Of a DNA stretch of 64,000 nt, positions 41,770 through 50,798 are shown in pieces. Source of the stretch: Sinorhizobium sp. B11 (GTDB taxonomy: Bacteria; Pseudomonadota; Alphaproteobacteria; Rhizobiales; Rhizobiaceae); assembly GCA_039725955.1 (NCBI GenBank), contig CP091034.1:1178001-1242000 (forward strand), given 5' to 3'. Every line of letters begins with the position of its first letter. Position 1 is the first letter of the stretch. The position numbers and the translations under genes were made by a program. The notes beneath the pieces are model-generated. The model saw nothing but the letters and a program-made list of their open reading frames with translations, was not told where the DNA came from and ran no database searches.

Positions 41770-42540
41770 ATGCAATGGCAGGACCAGGCGATCATTCTTG
41801 GCGTCAAGCGCCACGGCGAGACGAGCGTTATCGCCGAGGTGATGACGCGCGAGCGTGGCCGCCATCTCGGTCTCGTCCGCTCCGGACGTTCGCGCACCAT
41901 GCAGCCGGTGCTGCAGCCCGGCAATGAGGTGGAAGTCACCTGGCGTGCGAGGCTGGATGAACATCTCGGTGAATTCCGCCTTGAGCCGGTGAAGCTGCGC
42001 GCCGCGCGGCTGATGGAGACGGCGACCGCCGTCTATGGCGTGCAGGCCATGGGCGCTTTGCTGCGCCTGCTCCCCGAACGCGACCCGCATCCGCATCTCT
42101 TCGAGGCGCTCGAAGTCATCCTCGACCATCTCCACAATCCGGCCGATGCGGGGGAGCTTTTCGTGCGCTTCGAGCTTGCAGTGCTGAACGATCTCGGCTT
42201 CGGGCTCGACCTGACGGAATGCGCCGCAACTGGCAATCGCACTGATCTTGCCTATGTTTCGCCGAAATCCGGCCGTGCCGTCAGCCGCGATGCCGGCGAG
42301 CCATGGGCCGACAAGATGCTGCTTTTACCGGCTTTCCTGAGTGTGCAGGAAAACCACGCGGCCGATTTCGACAGCCTTGTAGCGGCATTCCGTCTGACCG
42401 GATTCTTTCTGCATCGCCACGTCTATGAACCGCGTGGTTTGGAGGCTTCGGCAGCCCGTGAAGGCTTCGTTCAGGCGGCACTCAAGGCGCTGAATCCGGC
42501 TTCCCGAACGCTTTCGCGGCCGGATGAGCTTTCTGCCTGA
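41770..42540 (+). CDS. recO: DNA repair protein RecO
   Basis: A 256-residue protein for RecA loading with RecF/RecR. The N-terminal OB fold begins [20 protein letters not shown] and includes [18 protein letters not shown]. The C-terminal helical part follows, with [19 protein letters not shown], which in other species carries a zinc-binding cysteine set; only one Cys is visible here. Its position after era with intervening regulators is common in Rhizobiaceae. Confidence 0.95.
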   Translation: MQWQDQAIILGVKRHGETSVIAEVMTRERGRHLGLVRSGRSRTMQPVLQPGNEVEVTWRARLDEHLGEFRLEPVKLRAARLMETATAVYGVQAMGALLRLLPERDPHPHLFEALEVILDHLHNPADAGELFVRFELAVLNDLGFGLDLTECAATGNRTDLAYVSPKSGRAVSRDAGEPWADKMLLLPAFLSVQENHAADFDSLVAAFRLTGFFLHRHVYEPRGLEASAAREGFVQAALKALNPASRTLSRPDELSA

Positions 42541-42652
42541 ACGGTTTTTCATACCTGCAAAACAGTCTTCAGTTTTGGCGGTTTACCCCCGTATGCCGCA
42601 CCCCTATCTCTGGTTCGATAGGGAAAGCTTCTAAGCGCTCAAGGAGGAAGCC

Positions 42653-43648
42653 ATGCTGACCAAGCCCGATATATCGACCACCATCACGCTCTGGAACGGG
42701 CAGGAGATTCCTCGCCTCGGCATGGGCTGCTGGGCGATCGGCGGTCCGTTCTTCGCGGGCGATACGCCGCTCGGCTGGGGCGAGGTGGATGACAATGAAT
42801 CCATCGCTGCGATCAACCGCGCGATCGACCTTGGCATTCGCTTCTTCGATACCGCCTCGAATTACGGCGCCGGCCACTCGGAAGAGGTTCTGGGACAGGC
42901 GATCGGCAATCGCGCCGATATCGTCATCGCCACCAAGTTCGGTTTTGCCACCAATCCGGAAACGAAACAGGCGACCGGCGCCTTTGCCGATCCTGCCTTC
43001 ATTCGTCAGTCCGTCGAGACGTCGCTTCGCCGGCTGAAGCGGGAGCGTCTCGATCTCCTGCAGTTCCATCTCAACGACTTTGCACTGGACCAGTCCGACG
43101 CGGTCTTCGATACGCTGCAGGCCCTGCGGGCAGAAGGCAAGATTGATGCCTTCGGCTGGAGCACGGATTTTCCCGATCGCGCCGCCCGTCATGTTCACCG
43201 CCCCGGCTTCGTTTCGATCCAGCATACGATGAACGTCTTCGAGCCGGTGCCTCAGATGATTGATGTGATCGAAAAGAACGGTCTCATCTCCATCAATCGC
43301 GGGCCGCTTGCCATGGGCCTGCTGACAGGCAAATTCACGCCGGACAAGGCCGTCGGCGCCAAGGACGTGCGCGGTGCAGCACTCGAATGGATGGTCTATT
43401 TCAAGGATGGCCGCATCGCGCCGGAATTTGCAGCAAGGCTCGATGCCGTACGCAGCCTGCTCACATCCGATGGACGCACGCTGACGCAGGGCGCACTCGC
43501 CTGGCTCTGGGCGCGCTCGCCGCGCACCTTGCCCATTCCCGGTTTCCGGACCGTAGCTCAGGTCGAGGAAAATGCCGGCGCGCTGGAAAAGGGTCCGTTG
43601 CCGGCCGATGTGATGGCGGAGATCGACGCGGCGCTGGCCCGCGTCTGA
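42653..43648 (+). CDS. Aldo/keto reductase
   Basis: A 331-residue NADPH-dependent reductase of the AKR TIM-barrel family. GIRFFDTASNYGAGHSEEVL has the catalytic Asp and Tyr, VIATKFGF the Lys, and LDLLQFHLNDF the His region; GLISINRGPLAMGLLTGKF and PRTLPIPGFRTVAQVEENAG bind the cofactor. GGAGG precedes the ATG. The natural substrate is not evident. Confidence 0.9.
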   Translation: MLTKPDISTTITLWNGQEIPRLGMGCWAIGGPFFAGDTPLGWGEVDDNESIAAINRAIDLGIRFFDTASNYGAGHSEEVLGQAIGNRADIVIATKFGFATNPETKQATGAFADPAFIRQSVETSLRRLKRERLDLLQFHLNDFALDQSDAVFDTLQALRAEGKIDAFGWSTDFPDRAARHVHRPGFVSIQHTMNVFEPVPQMIDVIEKNGLISINRGPLAMGLLTGKFTPDKAVGAKDVRGAALEWMVYFKDGRIAPEFAARLDAVRSLLTSDGRTLTQGALAWLWARSPRTLPIPGFRTVAQVEENAGALEKGPLPADVMAEIDAALARV

Positions 43649-43657
43649 GGCTGCAAA

Positions 43658-43756
43658 GCATGTCGCGCAAAGGTGTGGAGCGGTTTTGCGAGGACGACAT
43701 TCGTAAAAACAGAGACCTGAAGCGTGGCACGCGACTCCCGGGGATCGCGGCGCGCT
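43658..43756. repeat. Palindromic intergenic repeat, copy E (complete)
   Basis: First hairpin GCATGTCGCGCAAAG ... GGTTTTGCGAGGACGACAT, then the tail AACAGAGACCTGAAGCGTGG and the end CGGCGCGCTTTAG (to 43760). It lies between convergent genes. The TTA in the end sequence (43757-43759) is the stop codon of the MOSC gene, exactly as in copy A. Confidence 0.7.
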
Positions 43757-44617
43757 TTAGGCTCGGGCGCGCACCTTGAAGGTCCAGCCTTCCGGCCGTG
43801 CCTCGATGATGTTCACCTCATCGCCGATCGCGACCCTGCCGGTGCCGCGCGGTGTCACGTTCCAGCCGAAAAGCGGGCCGGGGACCCGCCGGTCACCCGA
43901 CATGCGGATCCGGCCCATGGCTGGCATGGGGTTCGCCACCTCGCGCGAACCCGTCAACTGGTCCTGCGTGGTCATGATGCAGCGGGCGCAGGGCTTGACG
44001 AGATCGAAGCGGATGCCGGCGATCTCTATCGCAGCCCAGCGGTCCTCCGCCCAGGCCTCATCCGTGTCGATGACGATATTCGGCCGGAAACGCTCCATCC
44101 CGACGTCGCCTTCGGCGTGGGCCGCGAGATCTCTGTTGAGTGCCTTCAGCGATCCCGTTGTCGTCACCAGGATTTGGTAGCCGTCCGAAAAGGTCACCGG
44201 CGTACCCTCGCCTGCCCACTCGGCATTTGCCGTTCGTCTGGCGGCACTGTCGAAGAAGACGAGCTTCACCTCACGACCGAGCCATTCCGAAAGCCTGCCG
44301 TTGCTGTCGTCGTCGGCAACGGCAGCGCTGACGGCCGATTTCCAGACCGTGACATCGAGCCGCCGCTCCGGATGCGGCGGCGGTACTGCGATATCAGCTT
44401 TGCCCTGCATCAGCAGGCGAAAGGCGCCAGCCTCCGGTCGTACGTCGATCCGGGCAAGGGCCGGAAGCTCGCGCTGCGTGATGAATTGTCCGTCCGCGTC
44501 CGTCACCATGGCGCGCCGATCGCCGGGCAGGCCATAAGCATCGATCTTCGTGGAGGGCAGGGCAATGCCCCGGGCGCTCTTGAGCGGGTAGATGAAGAGA
44601 TCGCTGACACGCATCAT
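43757..44617 (-). CDS. MOSC-domain protein (YcbX-like)
   Basis: A 286-residue protein with an N-terminal beta-barrel (MMRVSDLFIYPLKSARGIAL) and a C-terminal MOSC domain. NIVIDTDEAWAEDRWAAIEI and LVKPCARCIMTTQD supply the conserved Cys that would bind a molybdenum cofactor. YcbX/YiiM-type proteins reduce N-hydroxylated compounds and need a redox partner. No ferredoxin domain is fused here. It ends seven bases after the HD-protein gene begins its own unit. Confidence 0.88.
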   Translation of the reverse strand: MMRVSDLFIYPLKSARGIALPSTKIDAYGLPGDRRAMVTDADGQFITQRELPALARIDVRPEAGAFRLLMQGKADIAVPPPHPERRLDVTVWKSAVSAAVADDDSNGRLSEWLGREVKLVFFDSAARRTANAEWAGEGTPVTFSDGYQILVTTTGSLKALNRDLAAHAEGDVGMERFRPNIVIDTDEAWAEDRWAAIEIAGIRFDLVKPCARCIMTTQDQLTGSREVANPMPAMGRIRMSGDRRVPGPLFGWNVTPRGTGRVAIGDEVNIIEARPEGWTFKVRARA

Positions 44618-44623
44618 AGGCTC

Positions 44624-45277
44624 CTAGATTTCATCCATAAATGCCGCGAGAAAGTCGCGCAGGCTCCTGTCGCGGGCGGCTGCCAGTTCGCGGCCGGTCC
44701 GGGTCTGGAAACCATCCGCCAGTTTGAACAGCTTCGTCTGGAAATGGTCAATCGCATAACGCTTGTCATCAAGCGGGCGGTCGCCGGCGGCGGGGTCGAA
44801 GGGATCGTAGAGGCCAGATCCAAGCCGCCCTGCTATATAGAAGCAGCGCGCCGCGCCCACCATGCCGATCGCATCGAGCCTGTCCGCGTCCTGCAGGATT
44901 TTTGCCTCCAGCGTTTCCGGCGGCACGTTCGCCGAGAAACTGTGCGCAGTGACTGCATGAGCGACATCGGCGATATCGTCGTCGCTCCAGCCAAGCTCTC
45001 TCAAGATAAGCGACGCTTTTTCTGCAGCGAGGGCTGATGCCTGGGCGCGCAGAGGTGAATTCTTCTCGACGGCGACGCAATCATGCAGCAGCACTGCAGC
45101 GGCCAGCACGTGACCCTTGCCGCCTTCCGCGGCATGGATGCGCATGGCATTGCGGAAGACACGCAGGATATGAGCGAGGTCGTGGGATCCGTCGTCACCC
45201 TCGGTCGCATGTGGAATGAGCTCCGCAGCCAGGGACTCATGGGAAGAAAAGGCTTCAGCCTGGAACATCGTCGTCAC
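44624..45277 (-). CDS. HD-domain phosphohydrolase (YedJ-like)
   Basis: A 217-residue cytosolic protein of the HD superfamily. DGSHDLAHILRVFRNAM has the first His and His-Asp, AAVLLHDCVAVEKNS the HD pair, and EAKILQDADRLDAIGMVGAA the last Asp. It probably hydrolyses a phosphoester such as a nucleotide. It lies 6 bases upstream of the MOSC gene in the same direction and is likely co-transcribed with it. Confidence 0.87.
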   Translation of the reverse strand: MTTMFQAEAFSSHESLAAELIPHATEGDDGSHDLAHILRVFRNAMRIHAAEGGKGHVLAAAVLLHDCVAVEKNSPLRAQASALAAEKASLILRELGWSDDDIADVAHAVTAHSFSANVPPETLEAKILQDADRLDAIGMVGAARCFYIAGRLGSGLYDPFDPAAGDRPLDDKRYAIDHFQTKLFKLADGFQTRTGRELAAARDRSLRDFLAAFMDEI

Positions 45278-45341
45278 CGGTTTTCAAAGGATTTGTATCC
45301 CACCGATAACGGCTTGGCCGGCGAGTCGCAACGTGCCGAAA

Positions 45342-47252
45342 TCAACGCCGGAGTTTGACGAGCGGCGTAACGCTGTCCGTCTTTTTCGGCGGCATGCAAA
45401 GCATGAAGGCGACGTCGCTGAAGGGTTTTGGGGGGCTGATGTAATAGCCCTGGATCTCGTCGCATGCCTCGCGTTCGAGGAGTGCCATCTGCTCTGCCGT
45501 TTCCACGCCCTCTACGGTGACGCGCATGCCGAGCGCATCGCCGAGCAGGATGATCGCACGCATGATCGCATGCGCTTCCCTATGATCGACGATGTCGTTC
45601 ACGAAGGACTTGTCGATCTTGATCTTGTCGAAGGGGAAGCTTGAGAGGTAGCTAAGCGACGAATAGCCGGTTCCAAAATCGTCCATGGAAATGCGGATGC
45701 CGCGCTCCTTGAGCGCATGCAGGACCGGCAACACCTCATCGCGATTTTCCATCAGCACGCTCTCGGTGATCTCCAGTTCAAGGCGCGAAGGCGAAAGTCC
45801 TGCCGTCGCCAGCGCCTCGCCGACATCTTTCGGCAGATCGCTGCTGCTGAACTGGATGGCCGAGACATTGACGGCAATCTTGATATCCTCGGGCCATTGC
45901 GCTGCATCGTTGCAGGCCTGGCGCAAAACCCAGCGGCCGATATCGACGACGAGGCCGACCTCTTCGGCAAGCGGAATGAATTCCATCGGCGAGACGCGGC
46001 CGCGCACCGGATGATTCCAGCGGATCAGCGCCTCGAAGCCGCTAATGCGATGCTGCGCCAGGTCGTAGAGAGGCTGGTAGTGAAGCTCGAATTGCTCGTT
46101 CTGCACGGCGGCACGCAAATCGGCCTCCAGCGCATGGCGGGCCTGTATCTTCTCGTCCATCTCGCCGGTGAAGAAACGTTCGTGCCGGCGTCCGTCGGCC
46201 TTGGCGTGGGAAAGAGCGACCGCCGCGTTGCGCAGCAGCTTGTCGGTCTCGACAGCATCGTCAGGGGCTATCGAAATGCCCATGGAAACGCTGAGTTCCA
46301 CCTGCTTCTCGCCGCGAAAGAATGGTTCGCTGAGCTCGCGACGGATCTGGTCGGCAAGCGCGGTGACGTTCCAGGGCTGTTGGCGGCCAGTCTGCAGGAT
46401 CGCGAATTCGTCCGAGCCGAGACGGGCAAGGATATTCTCCGAGCCTGCCGAGGCGCGGATGCGCTCTGCCACCTGCTGCAGGATCTTGTCGCCGGCTGAA
46501 ACACCAAGCGTGTTGTTGATCGACTTGAACCGGTCGAGATTGAGATGCACGAGCGCGATCTGCTCGTCCGGCCTGCGATCTGAAAGGGCTGCATCGATCT
46601 GCTCGCGGAAGCGAATGCGGTTCGGCAGGCCGGTCAGCGGATCGTGATGGGCGAGGTAGGTAATGCGTTCTGCCGCCTTGCGGTCTTCCGTAATGTCGGC
46701 ATGAATGGCGATATTACTGCCATCAGCAAGGATGGTGACGACGCTCTGGATGATGCGGCCGTCATCCATCCGCCATTCGCGCCTGCGGATGCGCCCCGCC
46801 TTCGAAGAGGCCTCCTGACCTTCCCTCCTGCCGCGGGTCCTGGCATGGGCCTGCTCCGTACCGCGTGTCTTGCGCATCAGGTCGGCAATCGCCGTACCGG
46901 GCATGACATCGTCTTCGGTAAAGCCGAAGAGCTGGCGAAAACGCAGGTTGGAAAGGGTCAGCAGCTGGTCCGCACCGAACACACTCAGGCCGAGCGGCAG
47001 GTTGTTCAGGACGATTTCGAAGAGCTCGCGCTGTTCTGCAAGTGCCTGCCTGGTGAAACCGACCGTGGTCCGCAATTCGCGGTTTTCGGCGAGCAGCGTC
47101 TCGGCGCTGCGCTCGATTTCGCTATAGTCGCTCTCATGGCCACGATAGGTCGCGATCACGAGATCCATCAGATGCTCTGCATCGATCGATCCGTCCTCAT
47201 CGACGGCCTGCGTGCACTGTTGCCAGAAAAGCGTCTCGGCTTTCATGCGCAT
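45342..47252 (-). CDS. PAS-GGDEF-EAL protein, c-di-GMP phosphodiesterase candidate
   Basis: About 636 residues: a PAS domain (about 75-190; LFEIVLNNLPLGLSVFGADQ), a GGDEF domain (about 205-365) with ARLGSDEFAIL in place of the GGDEF site, and an EAL domain (about 380-620) with GFEALIRWNHPVRG, VNVSAIQF, ITESVLMEN, MDDFGTGYSSLSYL and KIDKSFV. The EAL catalytic set looks intact, so c-di-GMP hydrolysis is likely; the GSDEF variant may be weak or regulatory. The frame extends to 47291, but AAGGGGG before the ATG at 47252 supports this start. There is no membrane segment. Confidence 0.9.
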   Translation of the reverse strand: MRMKAETLFWQQCTQAVDEDGSIDAEHLMDLVIATYRGHESDYSEIERSAETLLAENRELRTTVGFTRQALAEQRELFEIVLNNLPLGLSVFGADQLLTLSNLRFRQLFGFTEDDVMPGTAIADLMRKTRGTEQAHARTRGRREGQEASSKAGRIRRREWRMDDGRIIQSVVTILADGSNIAIHADITEDRKAAERITYLAHHDPLTGLPNRIRFREQIDAALSDRRPDEQIALVHLNLDRFKSINNTLGVSAGDKILQQVAERIRASAGSENILARLGSDEFAILQTGRQQPWNVTALADQIRRELSEPFFRGEKQVELSVSMGISIAPDDAVETDKLLRNAAVALSHAKADGRRHERFFTGEMDEKIQARHALEADLRAAVQNEQFELHYQPLYDLAQHRISGFEALIRWNHPVRGRVSPMEFIPLAEEVGLVVDIGRWVLRQACNDAAQWPEDIKIAVNVSAIQFSSSDLPKDVGEALATAGLSPSRLELEITESVLMENRDEVLPVLHALKERGIRISMDDFGTGYSSLSYLSSFPFDKIKIDKSFVNDIVDHREAHAIMRAIILLGDALGMRVTVEGVETAEQMALLEREACDEIQGYYISPPKPFSDVAFMLCMPPKKTDSVTPLVKLRR

Positions 47253-47715
47253 AAACCCCCTTGCGGGACGGTTGCGATGGAAGCATGGCAAAAGGCGAAG
47301 GCGTCTTCGATTGGCAAAAGGTGCCAGATCGCGCCGAGCATAAAAAAGACCTTCCTAAAATGAATGCAAGAATCACTTTTTTAAGTAGCAAGTAGCCGCT
47401 TCCAGCAACTCGCACGCGGCATCTTCTACCGCTCCGATTAATAATCGGTTGCAACCAGGCGACGCTTTATCGCTAGCCGGCAATTTGTTTGTATCTCGCA
47501 AACTACTGAAATACTGAGGAAACCTGGTTTCCAAGGGTAATTGGAAAGTGCCGTGGGAATGGGTGGTCACACTTTGTCAACTATGGTTAATCGGGAGTTA
47601 ACAGCTTATTGACCGAAGCCGCAAATCAGTTTAGTCACCAGATCAGCCTTTGATATTTTCCACCCGTGTACTGCGTACAGACTCTCACCGGAAGAAGCGG
47701 TGAACGGAGGTTTGT
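47253..47715. other. Intergenic region between the GGDEF-EAL gene and the EF-hand gene
   Basis: About 460 bases separating two divergent genes. It is AT-rich (for example 47480-47660) and must hold both promoters. I see no gene or clear repeat; a GTACTGCGTAC partial palindrome lies near 47664. Confidence 0.4.
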
Positions 47716-48045
47716 ATGACTACTCTTTCATCAGTTTCAGACATCTCTTATGCATATTTGGCAACGCTCTCGCGGCTTGATGCCAATGGCGACGGCGTCT
47801 TGAGCCGCACTGAACGCGCGGCAGATCAGAAGCCTGGCATCATCAGGGAATTCCTCGAAGAGGATGATTCCGGCAATTCGCAGCCGAAATATCCGAGCAG
47901 CCTCGCCGCGCTCATGATGGACTATGGCGACAACGGCTCGGGCGTCCCCTATGCGCTGCAGCAGGTTGTCCCCGATGCCGACGACCGGGCGACGCAGATC
48001 TATCGCAATACCTATGGTGAGTTCGATTTCGGTATCGCCGCCTGA
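47716..48045 (+). CDS. EF-hand calcium-binding-type protein
   Basis: A 109-residue protein with one perfect EF-hand loop at residues 22-33 (DANGDGVLSRTE: Asp at positions 1 and 5, Asn at 3, Gly at 6, Ser at 9, Glu at 12). A weaker acidic segment (EEDDSGNS) follows. There is no signal peptide. GGAGG six bases before the ATG makes the start secure. It might bind Ca2+ in the cytoplasm or be exported by a leaderless route; neither is shown. A strong terminator follows at 48072-48095. Confidence 0.75.
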   Translation: MTTLSSVSDISYAYLATLSRLDANGDGVLSRTERAADQKPGIIREFLEEDDSGNSQPKYPSSLAALMMDYGDNGSGVPYALQQVVPDADDRATQIYRNTYGEFDFGIAA

Positions 48046-48071
48046 GCCTTGATCAATGGCGCTCGCAGTTG

Positions 48072-48095
48072 AGCCGGCCGCGCGCCGGCTTTTTC
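48072..48095 (+). terminator. Intrinsic terminator of the EF-hand gene
   Basis: AGCCGGC and GCCGGCT form a seven-base stem with the loop CGCGC, followed by TTTTC. Confidence 0.85.
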
Positions 48096-48170
48096 TTGCC
48101 TTTTAGGCGGGCAGGAACACCTTCCCTTTGTGAGCGTTGGGGCATAGTGCCCAAAACGGAAGGAAACCCG

Positions 48171-48686
48171 ATGAAAATCATAGGCATCATCGCTGGCCTC
48201 GGTCTACTTGCAGCGGCGTCGCAGGGCCTTGCCCAGGACAAACAGACGGCGACGGCAAATTTTATCGGCCCTGATGGCAAGGAGTCCGGCCGCGCCACGT
48301 TGACTGCTGCGGCCAATGGCGGCGTTTTCATCGAGGCGGAAATCTCCGGCTTGCCAGCCAACAAGTGGGTCGGTTTCCACATCCATGAGACAGGCCGCTG
48401 CGATGCCGCAACGCATCATCAATCAGCCGGGGGGCATTTCAATCCGACCAAGGCGGAGCACGGTTTCCTGGCCGCCAAGGGACCGCATGCCGGAGACATG
48501 CCGAACCAGTATGTCAGTCAGGACGGCATATTGCGCGCACAGGTCTTCGACACGATGATCACGCTCGACGGCAAGGAAGATGGGGTGCGTGGCCGCGCGC
48601 TGATGGTGCATGCCGATTCCGATGATTATAGAACCCAGCCTACGGGCGGCGCCGGCGACAGGATCGCCTGCGGGGTGATCAAATAA
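48171..48686 (+). CDS. sodC: Periplasmic Cu,Zn superoxide dismutase
   Basis: A 171-residue secreted enzyme. The signal peptide is MKIIGIIAGLGLLAAASQGL(AQA-like). WVGFHIHETGRCD has two copper ligands and the disulphide Cys, AGGHFNPTKAEHG further Cu/Zn ligands, GPHAGDMPN the zinc loop, and ALMVHADSDDY the last His and Asp; GDRIACGVIK ends the protein with the second Cys. GGAAGG precedes the ATG. It converges on the MscS gene with one base between their stops. Confidence 0.95.
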   Translation: MKIIGIIAGLGLLAAASQGLAQDKQTATANFIGPDGKESGRATLTAAANGGVFIEAEISGLPANKWVGFHIHETGRCDAATHHQSAGGHFNPTKAEHGFLAAKGPHAGDMPNQYVSQDGILRAQVFDTMITLDGKEDGVRGRALMVHADSDDYRTQPTGGAGDRIACGVIK

Positions 48687-48687
48687 G

Positions 48688-49608
48688 TTATGGCTGCGTC
48701 TGGGGGGATGCCTTCGGCAACCTCTTGCGGGCCGAAACCCTGACCTGCGTTTCCTCTGGTGCCGGTTCGGGAAGGGGAGCGCTCGAAGCCTCTACCGGAG
48801 TGTCGCTAGCCTCGCTCTTCTTGTCGAAGGCAAGCTTGACGCGCTTGATCATGTCGCGACTGAGGTCCCACCAGTCCCCAGTCGATGCCCAGTAGCGCAA
48901 CGTCACGCTGACCGCACTGTCGCTGAGACTATCGATGAAGACGCTCGGCGCCGGCGTCTTGAGGACGCGCTTGTCTGCGATTGCAAGCTTCATCAGCGTC
49001 TCCATGACGAGATCGAGATCCTCCTGATGGGTAACGTTGATCTTCACCTCGTTCTGCCGCGTCGGCTGGCGGCTGTAATTGGTGATCGGCGTATTCCAGA
49101 GCGTTGAATTCGGCGCCAGCCGGTAGAGACCGTCTCCCGTCCTCAGTTCCGTGGCAAACAGGCCGATCTCGAGAACCGTTCCCGAGACACTGCTTGTCTC
49201 AATATATTCCCCGACGCGCAGCGGACGAAGCACCAGCAGCATGATGCCAGCCGCGATATTCTGCAGCGTGCCCTGCAGCGCCAGGCCGACGGCAAGGCCG
49301 GCGGCGCCGAGAGTGGCGATAATCGATGCCGTCTGCACGCCGAACTGCGCGAGGACGGTGACAAAGACCAGCACCAGCAACGCGTAGCGCACGACATTGG
49401 TGAAGAAACGGGCGAGCGTCTCGTCGATGCCGCGCACGCGCGAGATGCCCTCGTATGCCCAGCGGCTGATGAGGCTCGCCGCCACCCACCCGACGATGAG
49501 CAGGATGATCGCCCCGAGGATGGAGAAGGAATATTGTACGGCAAGCGCGCTCGCCTGATCGAGTGCCGAGCGGGTTGCGATGATAAGGTCGGTGGCCTGT
49601 TGTTCCAT
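48688..49608 (-). CDS. Small-conductance mechanosensitive channel (MscS family)
   Basis: A 306-residue channel with three N-terminal membrane helices. The pore-lining third helix is GAAGLAVGLALQGTLQNIAA followed by GIMLLVLRPLRVGEYIET, nearly canonical for MscS. The cytoplasmic beta domain and a Pro/Glu-rich tail follow. It would release solutes on hypo-osmotic shock. It appears to be a single gene. Confidence 0.93.
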   Translation of the reverse strand: MEQQATDLIIATRSALDQASALAVQYSFSILGAIILLIVGWVAASLISRWAYEGISRVRGIDETLARFFTNVVRYALLVLVFVTVLAQFGVQTASIIATLGAAGLAVGLALQGTLQNIAAGIMLLVLRPLRVGEYIETSSVSGTVLEIGLFATELRTGDGLYRLAPNSTLWNTPITNYSRQPTRQNEVKINVTHQEDLDLVMETLMKLAIADKRVLKTPAPSVFIDSLSDSAVSVTLRYWASTGDWWDLSRDMIKRVKLAFDKKSEASDTPVEASSAPLPEPAPEETQVRVSARKRLPKASPQTQP

Positions 49609-49662
49609 CGGGTGCTCCTCGAATGCTTCGTCGAGGGCTAGATGGAGCAGGGGCGATGTGCG

Positions 49663-50193
49663 TCAACCGTTCGAATTGTCCCTGACGGGCAATACGAAGG
49701 GTGCGTTGCCGTCGGCCTCGGCACCACGGCCAATGGCCTTCACGGCATCGACGAGCCGGCCGCGCCGGCCAAGCAGCGCATCGCCGATTTCGACGATTCG
49801 AGCATTCGGCGTCGCTTGGGGCGAGACGGTTCGCAGCCGCCGCGCAAGCGCCATATCCTCCTGCTCCGGCGTGAGCGAGAGAGCCGCTATCAGTGCTGCG
49901 GCTGGCGAGCGCGATACACCCATCCAGCAATGAACAAGCAACGGTGCTTCCTGCTGCCAGCCGGCAGCAAAATCGATGATCGCACGCACGTGCTTTTCGT
50001 CGGGCGCCACGAGATCGCCCGTGCCCTTGAAGGCAATATCGTTCATATTGAGCAGCAGATGTCGGTCGGCCTGGATGACGCCCGGCCGGTGAAAGGCCTG
50101 TTCCTTCGCCATCAGGCTGATCATCTCGCGCGCCTTGTGCCGTACGGCCATTTCGCCGATACGTGCCAGGGGAGAAACCACGATCACGGTCAC
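49663..50193 (-). CDS. Protein tyrosine/dual-specificity phosphatase
   Basis: A 176-residue phosphatase with the CX5R P-loop in LLVHCWMGVSRSPAAALIAA (Cys near residue 89, Arg at +6). It probably dephosphorylates a tyrosine or a small phosphate ester in the cytoplasm. It overlaps the upstream HD gene by four bases, which in turn overlaps ygfZ by four, so the three form a tightly coupled operon. Confidence 0.87.
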   Translation of the reverse strand: MTVIVVSPLARIGEMAVRHKAREMISLMAKEQAFHRPGVIQADRHLLLNMNDIAFKGTGDLVAPDEKHVRAIIDFAAGWQQEAPLLVHCWMGVSRSPAAALIAALSLTPEQEDMALARRLRTVSPQATPNARIVEIGDALLGRRGRLVDAVKAIGRGAEADGNAPFVLPVRDNSNG

Positions 50194-50798
50194 GCGCCGA
50201 CACTCCGCTTCGCCTCGATCTCGGCGAAACGCTCGCAGAAGAGCCGCTGCGCTTCGAGCGCCGGGACGGGATCGATCAAGAGCATGTCTCGCGTGATGCC
50301 GCGCGGCTGGCCGAAGAATTTCTGCGCTTCGGCCGGCGTGAAGCCGGCAAGGACAGTCGCCTCGAAATAGGCGGCAATCGTATCGGCCTTCTTGATCTTG
50401 TCCTTGAGCTCACGGGAGGCGTGCGGCGGCAGACCGAAGCGCAAGTGTACAGCCGCCTCGAGCCGCTTCTCGACGGTCTTGTATCCGCCGCCGACGACAG
50501 CCTTGAAGGGAGAGATCATATCGCCGATCACATATTCGGGTGCATCATGCAGCAGCGCCATCAGGCAATCGCCGGGTGTTGCCTCGTTGAAATGCCGGAA
50601 GATGAACTCGACGACCAGGCAGTGCTGGGCAACAGAAAAAGCATGGTCGCCCGACGTCTGGCCGTTCCAGCGGGCGACACGGGCAAGTCCGTGGGCGATA
50701 TCGCTCAACTCGACATCGAGCGGCGAGGGATCGAGCAGATCGAGCCGCCGGCCGGAGAGCATGCGTTGCCAGGCACGCGGAGCCTTCGCAGTCGTCAC
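50190..50798 (-). CDS. HD-domain hydrolase (YfbR 5'-nucleotidase-like)
   Basis: A 202-residue HD-superfamily protein. SGDHAFSVAQHCLVVEFIF has the first His and LMALLHDAPEYVIGDMISPF the HD pair with the nearby Glu; KIKKADTIAAYFEATV supplies the last Asp. The pattern is close to YfbR, which hydrolyses deoxynucleoside monophosphates. It is coupled by four-base overlaps to ygfZ (upstream) and the phosphatase gene (downstream). Confidence 0.87.
   Translation of the reverse strand: MTTAKAPRAWQRMLSGRRLDLLDPSPLDVELSDIAHGLARVARWNGQTSGDHAFSVAQHCLVVEFIFRHFNEATPGDCLMALLHDAPEYVIGDMISPFKAVVGGGYKTVEKRLEAAVHLRFGLPPHASRELKDKIKKADTIAAYFEATVLAGFTPAEAQKFFGQPRGITRDMLLIDPVPALEAQRLFCERFAEIEAKRSVGA

Noticed and set aside
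32171..43760. CRISPR array suggested by repeated palindromes
   Set aside because: The copies are scattered over 12 kb between ordinary genes, with no regular spacers and no cas genes.
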